Shown: positions 23,207 through 31,224 of the stretch, in pieces | Layout: each line of letters opens with the position of its first letter | Position numbering within the stretch: the stretch's first letter is position 1 | Origin: Brachycybe producta | Lineage: Eukaryota > Arthropoda > Diplopoda > Playtdesmida > Andrognathidae | DNA length: 64,000 nt | Assembly (NCBI GenBank): GCA_036925085.1 | Contig: JAUPFP010000013.1 | Span: 4,456,655-4,520,654 of the forward strand | Direction of reading: 5' to 3' | Translations under genes and position numbers: made by a program | The notes under the pieces: model-generated | Told to the model about the DNA's origin: nothing | The model's input: the letters and a program-made list of their open reading frames with translations, nothing else | Database searches by the model: none

Positions 23207-25999
23207 TTTCTACATTTGTTAGTAATTTGTAATTTGTGAGTGACCCGACCTTATTTGGACATGTTGATGATCCACTCACTGAAATGCTCACAAACTTCCT
23301 TCAACCTTTTCTTAATTTTGCTTTTTTTTAAGACAAAATACAATCAGGAATTGAAAGTGTTTTAAAAACTAGAAGGGTAGCCGAGACACTTAAAAAATAA
23401 CAAGAAGAAAATGAAACAAAAAACTTGTGTTTTCTGATACTCGCTTTTATGAAAAAAAGATCTAAAAAGTAAGAAAAACAAAAACAAAATATAATCTGAT
23501 CTTGTCTTGTTGGTGTAGTGGTTAGTGTCTCAACACGTGGTAATGTTGGTCAGGGGTTCAATCCCCGTGCAGTGTGAATTATTTTTCAAATATTTCATAA
23601 GGTGGCGGGACAAACAAATTATGAAGTTAAATAAAAGCGAGTAAAAACTTAATTTCAAGCTGTTTTAATTATACAGTATATAATGTTATAATGTATAAGT
23701 ATTATGCATCTATACGTATGTTTTGTACAGTACTGTGTTGCATGACCGGTAAACCAGTCATGCAACTTGCATGAAATGAAAACGACTATTAATTTTCTGG
23801 ACTATAAAAATCTACTAGGATTAAAATCAAAGATTTATCTGAGGCAGGGGAGATTTTTTTTACGTTTTGTATTACTTTTCCCATTTTTTTTTCGGGACTT
23901 TTTCTCGTAATATTTTCAAATTAGATCAGTTGGAGAAAATCCTTTAATTTGGTAAGAATGTTATGTCGAAGTGAGGTTTTTATATTGGCGCAATTGAAAT
24001 CTCCCTATACGCCTATTAATATAATAGTTAGATATGGTTGTAAATAGAACTAACTGGATACCGAAAAACACACACCCAACATGTCTTAACAGTTGTATAG
24101 AATCCAAGTTCAAGCAAAACAACATTTTTATTTAAAAAAAAAGGGACATGAACATATTAGGAGTCTCAACTCGTAATAATTTGGAATGTGATTGCGGAAT
24201 ATTTATTATGTTAATCACTTTTTTTCATGTGTCCCATTTCTTCTTCTTCGTCGTCTTTAGCTTATAATACACAACCATATTTGTATTTTTTTAAATAAAA
24301 GCTTAAAGCGGTAATCGTATAAAATAGGTGTAATCATGTAAACAAGTTTTTTGTTTGTTAAAATGAAACAATGTGAATAAGACCAAATTAAGTCATTAAA
24401 AAAAAGCCTTCTTTTCAGTTTTAATGTATTTCTTACCGTCAAAGTGGTAAATCAGTTATTCTGCAAATTCACTATCACTAATCACTTTGCAAAAACTGAA
24501 TTTTCTAGTAAATCTGTACATTGACTAACGTTTTAGGTATTTTTTTTTTTTAAAAAAACGCCTATAGAAAATGCATGCACTGGCTTTCAGGAGCAAAATT
24601 AAGAGAAGCTAGAGAAACCACTTCAACCACTTAGGGTGGGTCCAGACTAGAACGGAACACCGAACAGAACATGTTTGCAAACATTTCTAAAGAACATGTT
24701 CGTTGTTTTGTTCTTTTGCTGTGGCCGGAATGTCCAAACGTGTTTGCAACATATTCCCAGACGTGTGACTCGGATGCTGTCAGAACTGTCAATGACTGGA
24801 TGTTCGCCGAGACGTTCAAACTACTCCTGGCCCGAACACGAACATTCTTTGATGTGACGGGCAAAAAACGTCAACTGGTGGATCTGAGCCGATCAGAACA
24901 ACGAACAAAATTGCTTACAGAGAAATGTTCGGAAAACCGTCTGCACTGATCGCGAACAGTGTTCGCTTCGTTGTTCTGTTCTAGTTTGGACCCACCCTTA
25001 AGGGTATCTTCGTGTGTGTTTCGTATTTTCGGTTTTTTTTAAATAAAATACGTGGTTACTAATGCGCTGCCTTGTATTTGTAGAAGTAAATCTGAATGTA
25101 ATTTTTAACAACATTTTTGTTTCTTTTGTATTTTTTTAATGTTCAGATCAGGACAGTTCAATTCTGACGATGAGGGAGGTCAAGAAGGACTTTTTGATGT
25201 AAGCAGTGCACCGATAGGTTTCGGCGGCATTTCATGTCATTTATTGGAATAATTCATAAGCCTGTGTTGGCCATTTTGTGGTTTGCGTTACTCTAACTTC
25301 AATTAAACTCATTACTACTGCGATCAGCTCGAGAGCCATTTGGTATTGGGATTAACTGTCATTTGTGTAAATGGTTGGCATTTAGGCATTTAAGCTGGTT
25401 TTAAACACCAATCAAACTGGTTATTCTGTATTTTCGACTCGTAATGTTTTGTGTGTCTTGTCATCAAATCATTTCTGTATTTATTGTTTTAGCAGCAGCA
25501 GCAGCAGCATTCCAATGGCAACTGTGATGACGTGAATTGTGTCCCATCCCATTCGAATGGATTCAACCTTCATCATAACGGACATTCAGAAGCCTCTTGT
25601 ACGACGAACGGAGTCGGAATCGGAGGAGGTCCTTCACGAGTTGGAGGTGTTGGACCAAATCATGTGAACCACCACCAACCCCATTCTATTAATAATAATC
25701 CACATTTGTGCAATAATCACGCTGTTATTTACGAGAATGGTTCTTCTTCATCCTGTTCGTCTTCTTCTGCTGCTTCTTCTTCCGATGCGAACAATCTAGA
25801 ATGCCAGTTGCAAGTTCTACAGCAACGAGCCGAAGAGGTTTTTAGAAGCCAACAGTATAGTCCCGATCTGACCGAGGCCGAAAATCCTTACTACCATCAG
25901 GTCAACGAGATGCTCTATCAGCTTCACGTGTTGCGGACCCAAAGAATGAATAGGAACCATCATCAATGTGTGGGAGGACCTTCCTCACATCCGACCTGA
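17994..25999 (+). CDS. FAM104/VCF-like nuclear VCP cofactor, four coding exons
   Basis: Reconstructed coding exons: 17994-18007, 20120-20200, 25147-25198 and 25493-25999, giving 217 aa. All junctions are GT-AG and in phase (donors GTAATT, GTAATT, GTAAGC). Residues 5-25 read SRKRSRL...PISKR, matching the RKRRR...PxxKR nuclear signal of vertebrate FAM104A. Exon 3 gives an acidic SDDEGGQEGLFD stretch. Exon 4 starts with a short polyQ, continues as a His/Asn/Gly/Ser-rich linker, and ends in helix-prone segments at about 151-170 and 180-204 (YYHQVNEMLYQLHVLRTQRM). The latter matches the family's C-terminal VCP-binding helix (YFHINQTLREAHFHSLQ type). FAM104 (VCF1/2) proteins bind the p97/VCP N domain and act in the nucleus; applying that here is inference. 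The first coding exon is only 14 nt, so the start is the least certain part. Introns 1 and 2 are full of transposons. Confidence 0.75.
18620..18793 (-). mobile_element. tRNA-derived SINE-like element, copy 1
   Basis: Minus-strand homologue of the 23438-23643 element: TACCCGCTTTTATT end, then the tRNA-like part with GGTGTAGTGGTTAGTGTCTC (A-box-like) and a degraded B-box region. It is truncated where the next copy begins. Confidence 0.65.
18794..19214 (-). mobile_element. tRNA-derived SINE-like element, copy 2, split by a MITE
   Basis: Minus strand: A-box-like TGGTGTAGTGGTTAG and B-box-like GGTTCAATTCC are present, but the nested MITE (18893-19100) separates them. Removing the MITE leaves about 205 bp, the size of the intact copy. 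The right end reads ATAAAAGCGAGTA. Confidence 0.7.
18893..19100. mobile_element. Fold-back MITE, 9-bp TSD family, copy A
   Basis: Ends ACAGGCAGTTAGAAAT and ATTTCTAACTGCCTGT, with arms of about 95 bp facing each other. It is nested inside a tRNA-derived element (18794-19214). The flanking sequence GCATTAC occurs on both sides as an imperfect target duplication. Confidence 0.8.
19420..19525. repeat. Fold-back built from a CGCCAAACTGAAYAA unit
   Basis: The left arm repeats CGCCAAATTGAACAAA, CGCCAAACTGAATAAC, CGCCAAA; the right arm is the inverse (TTATTCAGTTTGGCGTTTG, TTCAGATTGGCGC). The arms together span about 100 bp. In intron 1 of the VCF-like gene. Confidence 0.65.
19620..20053. mobile_element. 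GGTGGTTTTAAA-family element in intron 1
   Basis: Contains TTTCAGGAGCAATGTTAAGAGAAACTAGG, GATATCAAATATGAAAA and TTCTAGTTTCTG blocks, and ends TTTAAAACCACCTTAA. The interior 19865-20040 is unrelated, more G+C-rich sequence. It ends about 65 bp before exon 2 of the VCF-like gene, so it supplies sequence next to that acceptor. Confidence 0.55.
21310..21646. mobile_element. GGTGGTTTTAAA-family element
   Basis: Symmetric blocks: ACTCTGGTTATTCTGCATTTCAG on the left and its inverse CTGAAATGCAGAATAACCAG on the right, with the GATATCTTTCAAAATAAA / AAGATACCAACATGAAAA core between. It ends GCTTTAAAACCACC. In intron 2 of the VCF-like gene. Confidence 0.6.
22348..22762. mobile_element. TA-flanked MITE, CCTCGTTTCCACTAC family
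   Basis: Starts CCTCGTTTCCACTAC after TA and ends ATGGAAACCACTAGG before TA. It shares ACATGGCGGATAGTGAGAG with the 1161-1548 copy and holds two AACAGGAAGTGA motifs. In intron 2 of the VCF-like gene. Confidence 0.7.
22816..23013. mobile_element. Fold-back MITE, 9-bp TSD family, diverged copy F
   Basis: It shares the ACAGGCA...TGCCTGT ends and the CTTCTAATTGGTTTGTTAT core but has a different outer arm (AGTATGCTCAGCAG / CTGCTGAGCACACT). The flanks GATGGAAGG and GTAGGAAGG match at 7 of 9 positions. It lies in intron 2 of the VCF-like gene. Confidence 0.7.
23168..23206. repeat. (CT)n microsatellite
   Basis: Nearly pure CT repeat in intron 2 of the VCF-like gene; a second CT run is at 13660-13684. 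Confidence 0.9.
23438..23643 (+). mobile_element. tRNA-derived SINE-like element, best copy
   Basis: TGGTGTAGTGGTTAG (A-box-like, from 23511) and GGTTCAATCC (B-box, 23555-23564) are about 31 bp apart, as in a tRNA-type internal promoter. The stem CAGGGG-TTCAATC-CCC is intact, but no acceptor stem pairs, so it is not a working tRNA gene. The unit is bounded by TACTCGCTTTTAT and its inverse ATAAAAGCGAGTA, which is unusual for a SINE. Confidence 0.7.
24634..24997. mobile_element. PIF/Harbinger-like MITE with TTA target duplication
   Basis: Ends GGGTGGGTCCAGACTAGAAC and GTTCTAGTTTGGACCCACCC are inverted, flanked by TTA on both sides (24631-24633 and 24998-25000). TTA duplications and G-rich ends are typical of PIF/Harbinger. 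It split a CACTTAAGGGTA site of an older GGTGGTTTTAAA-family element. In intron 2 of the VCF-like gene; the open frames inside are chance products. Confidence 0.75.
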
Positions 26000-26126
26000 T
26001 ATATGGTATACCACCATTATTATAATATATTTAATTAAATATTTGTATGTTAATCTCTAGACATTCTACAGATTAACTAGATAAAAGTGCAGAACCACCG
26101 ATTCGGTAGTAAAACATGCGTAATTT

Positions 26127-26132
26127 AATAAA
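26127..26132 (+). terminator. Polyadenylation signal of the VCF-like gene
   Basis: AATAAA lies 128 bp after the TGA at 25997-25999, followed by a T/G-rich stretch (GTTTTTGGTAATGTG) suitable as a downstream element. It closes the gene with a short 3' UTR. Confidence 0.6.
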
Positions 26133-26435
26133 GTTTTTGGTAATGTGCAGTATTGCGGCGGGCCTAGAAAACAACAAACCAAATCTACATTTTACTTATT
26201 TTTCACATTTCCTAAATAATATTAGTTGTGAAGGTTTACGGCCAAATTGTTAGTTTTACATGTTGTCTAGTAATTGTGAAGAATAACTGAATTTTAACTT
26301 TTGCCTATTTAAAACACTGGTAAGAACCAGTGATATGAAAAATTCGATTTATACAGAGTGTTCATAAAGACCCTATCAGTTTTTCCTGATGTAACTGGGG
26401 AAAATACGCAGAATTCAGTTAGACGATAAGTAGCT

Positions 26436-26585
26436 GTGCATGTGGCATTACAGAGAATAGTGTCATCAAAATGATGTTACGGCCGGTGCCTTATACCACG
26501 ACGCCAATGCTTGCTGCTAAACGCTAACTGTTGTCCGTGACGTCATTTTCAATCCACGATTCTCTGTATTGCCACGTGCGCTGCA
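26436..26585. repeat. Inverted-repeat element, GTGGCATTACAGAGAAT arms
   Basis: TGTGGCATTACAGAGAATAG and the inverse ATTCTCTGTATTGCCACGTG face each other across about 100 bp of relatively G+C-rich sequence containing TGACGTCA (26538-26545). It lies just downstream of the VCF-like gene. Confidence 0.55.
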
Positions 26586-26994
26586 TTAGTTTGCATGAAG
26601 ATAACGAAAGCCGTTGAGAGTTAACATTTACTGAAAAAAAAATTAATAGTAAAGCCTAGTACACATTTGAATACAAAGTCGGGCAACACTAGTATCTGGC
26701 CTTGTCTCAGTAACAATGTTTCGAAAATTATCGTGTATTTTTTATCCTACCCGAAATGGAAAACGTGATAACATTGTTGTTTTGTAGTATGGACGTGTTT
26801 AGTCTTTAAGGAGTGAACATGTGGACCCCACTGAAGAAAAAAAATCCTTAATCTGATAAGAGGATTTGCCAAACAGTGTCGTGAATGTGCGATGTCACAC
26901 ACTGATTTAGAAATTACGTGTGGACACGTGATGATGTATAGATATACTTGTCGAGTTACAAAGTCTCGCAACTGTATCTCGACGGTTGCTAGAC

Positions 26995-27375
26995 AGTGTA
27001 TCCAAGTTTGTACTAGGCTTTTAAGGTTCAACATAAAGTGAAACGTAATTTCAGAGCTTTGTGTACGGGTTGACCTAGGTAGGCCGCGAGTCTGCTTGAC
27101 GTGGCATGAGCAGACGTTTGTGGTTCCATGACTTCTCGTCTTGCATCCGCTTTGTGATACGCGGACGCCTGAATAAAACAAAAATAAGGTGGATGCAAAA
27201 TGAGTCTATAATTGAGTCTACGTCATATGGAACGAACAGATGTAAACGTCTGTTTAGACGTTTACATCTGTTCGTTCCATATCACGTAGACTCAATCTGC
27301 TCGGGTCAACTGTGCACAAAGTTACGAAGCATTTCTCTTGAACCTTACTCAGTAACGTTTTATCAGTTTATTGTT
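26995..27375. mobile_element. Palindromic element with a near-perfect central hairpin
   Basis: The centre (27211-27296) is a 41-bp inverted repeat with one visible mismatch and a 4-nt loop. Weaker inverted similarity continues outward: AAGGTTCAA and TGTACGGGTTGACC on the left correspond inversely to GGTCAACTGTGCAC and TTGAACCTT on the right. Outer termini are not defined; CCTAGTACACATTTGAA at 26657 may mark an older boundary. Confidence 0.55.
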
Positions 27376-27999
27376 TTGTAATTATTGAGTTCCACGTATT
27401 TTCCCAGCTATTTCACAAAGAAGGATGCAGACTGTATTAAATTATACATGAAAAAAACCTCTCTTTTACTTATTTAAGCTTATTTTATCTAGGAATTTAT
27501 AGTTTTACTTCTTAAACAAAATTTGAACAGTATTTTCATCTGAAACAAAAGATTATAGAACGTGTGTGTCCATTTTATTATTTTGTCAAGTTTATTGTTT
27601 CTTAATAAATTCTAAACGAAAAACAGAAAAAGTTAAAAAAAAAAAAGTTCAAAAGTTGATTATTTTATTCATAGTTGGCGCCATTTTTTTTTTTGTTGTG
27701 AGGGTATAGTACTTGACGATTTAACGATAGAGCGGTCAACGTGAAATGCACCCTCTTTTGAGGTGGAGTTTCACTTGTTTTTCTTTATGACATGAGTTGT
27801 TTGACTCTGACCAATAACGGGTTGTAACGTTAACTTTCAGTGATCTCCTAATCCCCGTGGTAAATTAAGAACCGTGGTACACTTAGGCCAGACACACACT
27901 AAATTATACATATTGACTGAGGCGTTTTGTACAAAATGTCTGAATCATGGCTGTTCCGACTACAACCCACACTAAATAAGAGAAAACGAAACATTCTTA

Positions 28000-28398
28000 A
28001 GGCGGTTGTACACATTGCGAGTTTTTCCTCGCGAATCACAATAGCGAGTATCCCTCGCGAGTCAGGCGCGAGGCGATCCAAAATGTGTTTCGCGAATCTA
28101 CGTGAATCAAGGGTGAGCGGACAGTTGTCTTGAGGGGTTATACAATAATCGGTAATTACTGTAAACTTCGATGAGTCTGATTGCCTCGGCCTGGTTCATT
28201 TTTGGTCTACACGCCGCGAGTTTCGACCGCGAAACGTCTTTGATGCAGGCTGTTTACCGACTAGTGCGCGGATGGGGAGTGAGGCCGCCAAGCGAGGCAA
28301 GTGGGGCGGAGACTCAGGGCGAGGAATAGTCTAGAACATGCGAGATTTGATTCGCTAAACTGTCTTGCGAGGTAAACTCGCAATGTCTACAACCGCCT
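28000..28398. mobile_element. PIF/Harbinger-like MITE with AGGCGGTTGTA ends
   Basis: AGGCGGTTGTACACATTGCG faces CGCAATGTCTACAACCGCCT, with TTA at 27997-27999 and 28399-28401. The interior is unusually G+C-rich for this window and rich in CTCGCGA / TCGCGAG palindromes. Confidence 0.75.
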
Positions 28399-29115
28399 TT
28401 AGAACTTTCAAACCCCAGAACATCTTTGAAGCCTTATCTGCGCATGCTCCGTTTCAAATTGTCTTCATCAGGTGAAGAAGTTTTGAAGCCCATTATTATT
28501 GGTATGGCTCCTCTTGTCTGAGGCGGGAAAGTATCCGGATGGGCGTTCATATACGTCTTGGTCATACAAGTCTTATCTCACTAGTGCATGCATGCTACCT
28601 GCACTGGCCCTGACGCTATTTTTTACTTTTTGCCTGACTCATACTGCCTCTGACTGTTTCATCTTATTCAGTGTGTGTCCGGCTTTTAGCCATGTAGTCA
28701 ACTTAGCTTCGTGGTCTTTTTAATCCAGTGATCCACTAAGCACAATAGTTATTTTACAAAATGCATTTTGAAAGCTGCAAATGAACATTTGTTTCTCTAC
28801 CACAGGCCTTCTTGGCGGCTTGCAGAGTATTTTTTTCACATTCATAGCCTAATGGTCCACTAAGTACAGTAGTCTTCTTTGCCACAGTGGTTCACTAAGC
28901 TTACTGGTTCACTTAGCCCCCCCCCTTCACAAAGCATCCTCGTGATTCGTTTACTCTTCTAGTTTCTAAACCACTTTTAGTTTACTAGAGAATTTAGTCT
29001 AAATGTTGTATATAAAATAAAATTGTATATAATGTATGTGGTTTACGTGTGAATTTCAGTTGAAATCACGTTAATTGTCATTTTTAGTAGTTTTTATTTA
29101 ACTTCATATAATTTC

Positions 29116-29306
29116 TACTCGCTTTTATTTAACTTCATAATTTGTTTGTCCACCTTCTGAAATATTTGAAAACAATCCCCACTGCAAGGGATTGAACCCC
29201 TGACCAACATTACCAGAGGCTAAGACACTAACCACTGCACCAACAACACAAGAAGGAATTGGATGTTGTTTTTTCTTACTTTTTAGACCTTTTTTTATAA
29301 TATCAC
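29116..29306 (-). mobile_element. tRNA-derived SINE-like element, copy 4
   Basis: Starts TACTCGCTTTTATTTAAC; the minus strand carries GGTGCAGTGGTTAGTG and GGGGTTCAATCCCTTG. The far inverted motif has decayed to TTTTATAATATCAC. Confidence 0.65.
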
Positions 29307-29394
29307 AAAAAAAAAACCATGTTTTTTGTTTAATTTTCTTGTTAAATAATTAGGCCCAATTTATTTCAATTGGTAAAATAACTAGTCGGTTTTG

Positions 29395-29640
29395 CATTAT
29401 TTAGAAACTAGAAGGGGTATGTAGCTCCATCACTTAATAGGTATTTTTATCATCTTTCAGAATTAAGTTTTTTTTATGTGAGTTTGAGAATGATCAAACT
29501 TTTAGCAGATGATGTTTTTGAATTTTTCTCTACAAATGTTTATTTTGAAAGATATGAACATGAAAATACTCTTATAAGTGAATGAGCAACCTTTCTAGTT
29601 TTTAAAACACTTTTAATATTGCTCCTGAACGATAGAGTAA
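29395..29640. mobile_element. GGTGGTTTTAAA-family core
   Basis: Inverted blocks AGAAACTAGAAGGGGTATGTAGC and GAATGAGCAACCTTTCTAGTTTTTAAAACACTT surround TTTCAGAATTAAG and AAGATATGAACATGAAAAT. Outer termini were not found. Confidence 0.5.
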
Positions 29641-30022
29641 AATCTGAGTTTGAAAAATGTTGTTCATAAAAAACCATTTTACAAAATAAAAAAATTTCCT
29701 TTGTGTGTTCAGTTATAACAAAATTTTGGGAAAAAAAAACTGGTTTAATTTTGTAGTATTTAAACATGAAAAACATAAAATATTTAAACAGCTGGCGGGA
29801 TTTTGTAGCTTGTTATTTTTCCACAAAGGTGACGCCACTATTCAGGAGCGTTCCAATCAGTGAAGTACAGTACATTACTTGGAATTTACTTTGTAAATAC
29901 CCTCACTTCTAGAATGAATAATATAAGGTGGCCTAAACGTCATAGTCTGATTTGGTGTGCCTTTAATTTTGAAAATAATTAAAAAGCAATGGAATTTTTT
30001 TTAAAACATTTTTATTTAGTCC

Positions 30023-30560
30023 TTATATTTTGTATTGTAAAATGTCCAAAAATAATATCGACCAAGTGGCCTCCTCTGGTAGCTGTGCAAAGTTTTCATT
30101 TTCCATCACTGTCTTCAACATGTTGGATGGTAAATTCTCGATTTTTTGGCTAATATTGTTTTTGAGCTGTTCTAGTGTCCGTGGTTTGTTAGCATACACT
30201 TTGCCCTTCGAATGACCCCACAGAAAGAAGTCTGGGGCTGTTAAATCGGATGACAGGTAATAAGAAAACGGGATAAACAGACGTTTGCTCCGCCCTTTTT
30301 ATGACGAACGGCAACTTCTAATTGGTTCGTTATGTAGTCTGACGTTGAAAAGGGCAGAGCATGTGACGTCATACTATTACATAACCAACCAATTAGAAGT
30401 TGCCGTTCGTCATAAAAAGGGCAGAGCCAACGTCTGTTTATCCCGTTTTCTAATTGGCTGTAATCGGATGACCTTGGTGGCAAATGCATGTCGTCACCAA
30501 GATGTGAGATAAAATGTTTTGAATAAAAATAATCACAATTTCTGTACGTTCGTGTCAGGG
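30023..30560 (-). pseudogene. Mariner/IS630-like transposase remnant
   Basis: Reading the minus strand across the later insertion gives ...HLGDDMHLPPR|SSDLTAPDFFLWGHSKGKVYA..., then a Lys-rich tail ending QYKI and TAA at 30025-30023. The PPRSxDLTxxDFFLWG block is the C-terminal catalytic-acid region seen in IS630-Tc1-mariner transposases. A fold-back MITE (30253-30461) interrupts the frame exactly at SSD with a 9-bp target duplication, and a hAT-like element (30556-31076) interrupts it further upstream. Beyond that, only about 140 bp remain before the terminal repeat, so the N-terminal half is missing. It is a dead, internally deleted copy. Confidence 0.75.
30253..30461. mobile_element. Fold-back MITE, 9-bp TSD family, copy B
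   Basis: Almost entirely palindromic, with a CTCCGCCC...CTTCTAATTGGTT core and ends ACAGG...GCTGT. It is flanked by perfect 9-bp direct repeats AATCGGATG (30244-30252 and 30462-30470). It sits inside the transposase remnant; removing it with one repeat restores the reading frame. Confidence 0.85.
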
Positions 30561-31076
30561 GGCTAGTCTGGTGAGCAACTCGCCTTTTGCCTTTTCTTGG
30601 GGGGGGGGGGATGGGTGATTGAAATTTTGTATTAAAATATTTTTATAATAATCAGAATGAGCAAAAATCCAAATTTATTATTTTATTATTTAATTTATAT
30701 TTTAAAAGAAAGTACTGTGTTTCAGCCACTGTTATATGTCATATTTTAAGTACTGGTTTTTATGGCTCGCTACGCTCGCCAGAATTGATAGCAAGAGTAT
30801 ACTATAAAATAATTGCTCACTCGCTACGCTCGCACAACAGGGAGAATGTTCATGTAGTCCAAAGTTTAAAGACTTCGTTTCAAACACATCTTATGGCCAA
30901 TTAAAACTTATTCACAAAACTTTTATGCAAACGATGTAAAATTCCATCATTTTAAAACTGATGAAAATTATATTTGAAAAGTTATTTAAAAAAACGCTTT
31001 CAGCATTTGGTGGTGGTGGTTGGGGGAGGGGGTGAATTCTCCATTGGCTTGGGGGGGGGGGGGTTGGGCACCACTG
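30556..31076. mobile_element. hAT-like non-autonomous element
   Basis: Bounded by perfect 8-bp direct repeats GTTCGTGT (30548-30555 and 31077-31084), the hAT target-duplication length. The right end on the minus strand is CAGTGGTGCCCAACC, a typical hAT terminus; the left end starts CAGGGGGCTAG. No transposase frame. The interior includes two CTCGCTACGCTCGC motifs and long G tracts near both ends. It is inserted into the mariner-like relic. Confidence 0.75.
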
Positions 31077-31224
31077 GTTCGTGTTGTGCATATTTGTTCA
31101 TGTAATGAATTTTGCACTACTGTGCTTTTACACAACAGTAAACAAAATTATGACAGATAATGTTTAAAAACAAAATGGCAACATTTTCAAATAGGGTAAT
31201 GACATTTGGGCCACCCTGTATATA

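Larger units (their letters stand above)
29925..31218 (-). mobile_element. Deleted mariner/IS630-like DNA transposon carrying two nested insertions
   Basis: The left end reads AAGGTGGCCTAAACGTCAT and the right end, on the minus strand, CAGGGTGGCCCAAATGTCAT, so the ends are inverted repeats. Both are flanked by TA, the target of this superfamily. The interior holds the transposase remnant, a 209-bp fold-back MITE and a 521-bp hAT-like element. Without these two insertions the element would be roughly 560 bp. Confidence 0.7.

Noticed and set aside
23500-23575. Possible functional tRNA gene
   Set aside because: A and B boxes and a T-arm are present, but no acceptor stem or clear anticodon arm forms, and the sequence is repeated with decay at three other places.
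24671-24949. 92-codon frame on plus and 77-codon frame on minus
   Set aside because: Both lie wholly inside a palindromic Harbinger-like MITE; symmetric sequence gives chance frames on both strands.
26747-27181. 144-codon minus-strand frame
   Set aside because: Falls in palindromic repeat DNA; the translation shows no domain and its symmetry partner gives another frame.
28499-28723. 74-codon Leu/Phe/Cys-rich frame
   Set aside because: Hydrophobic but with no supporting exon signals or recognisable family; could be chance.
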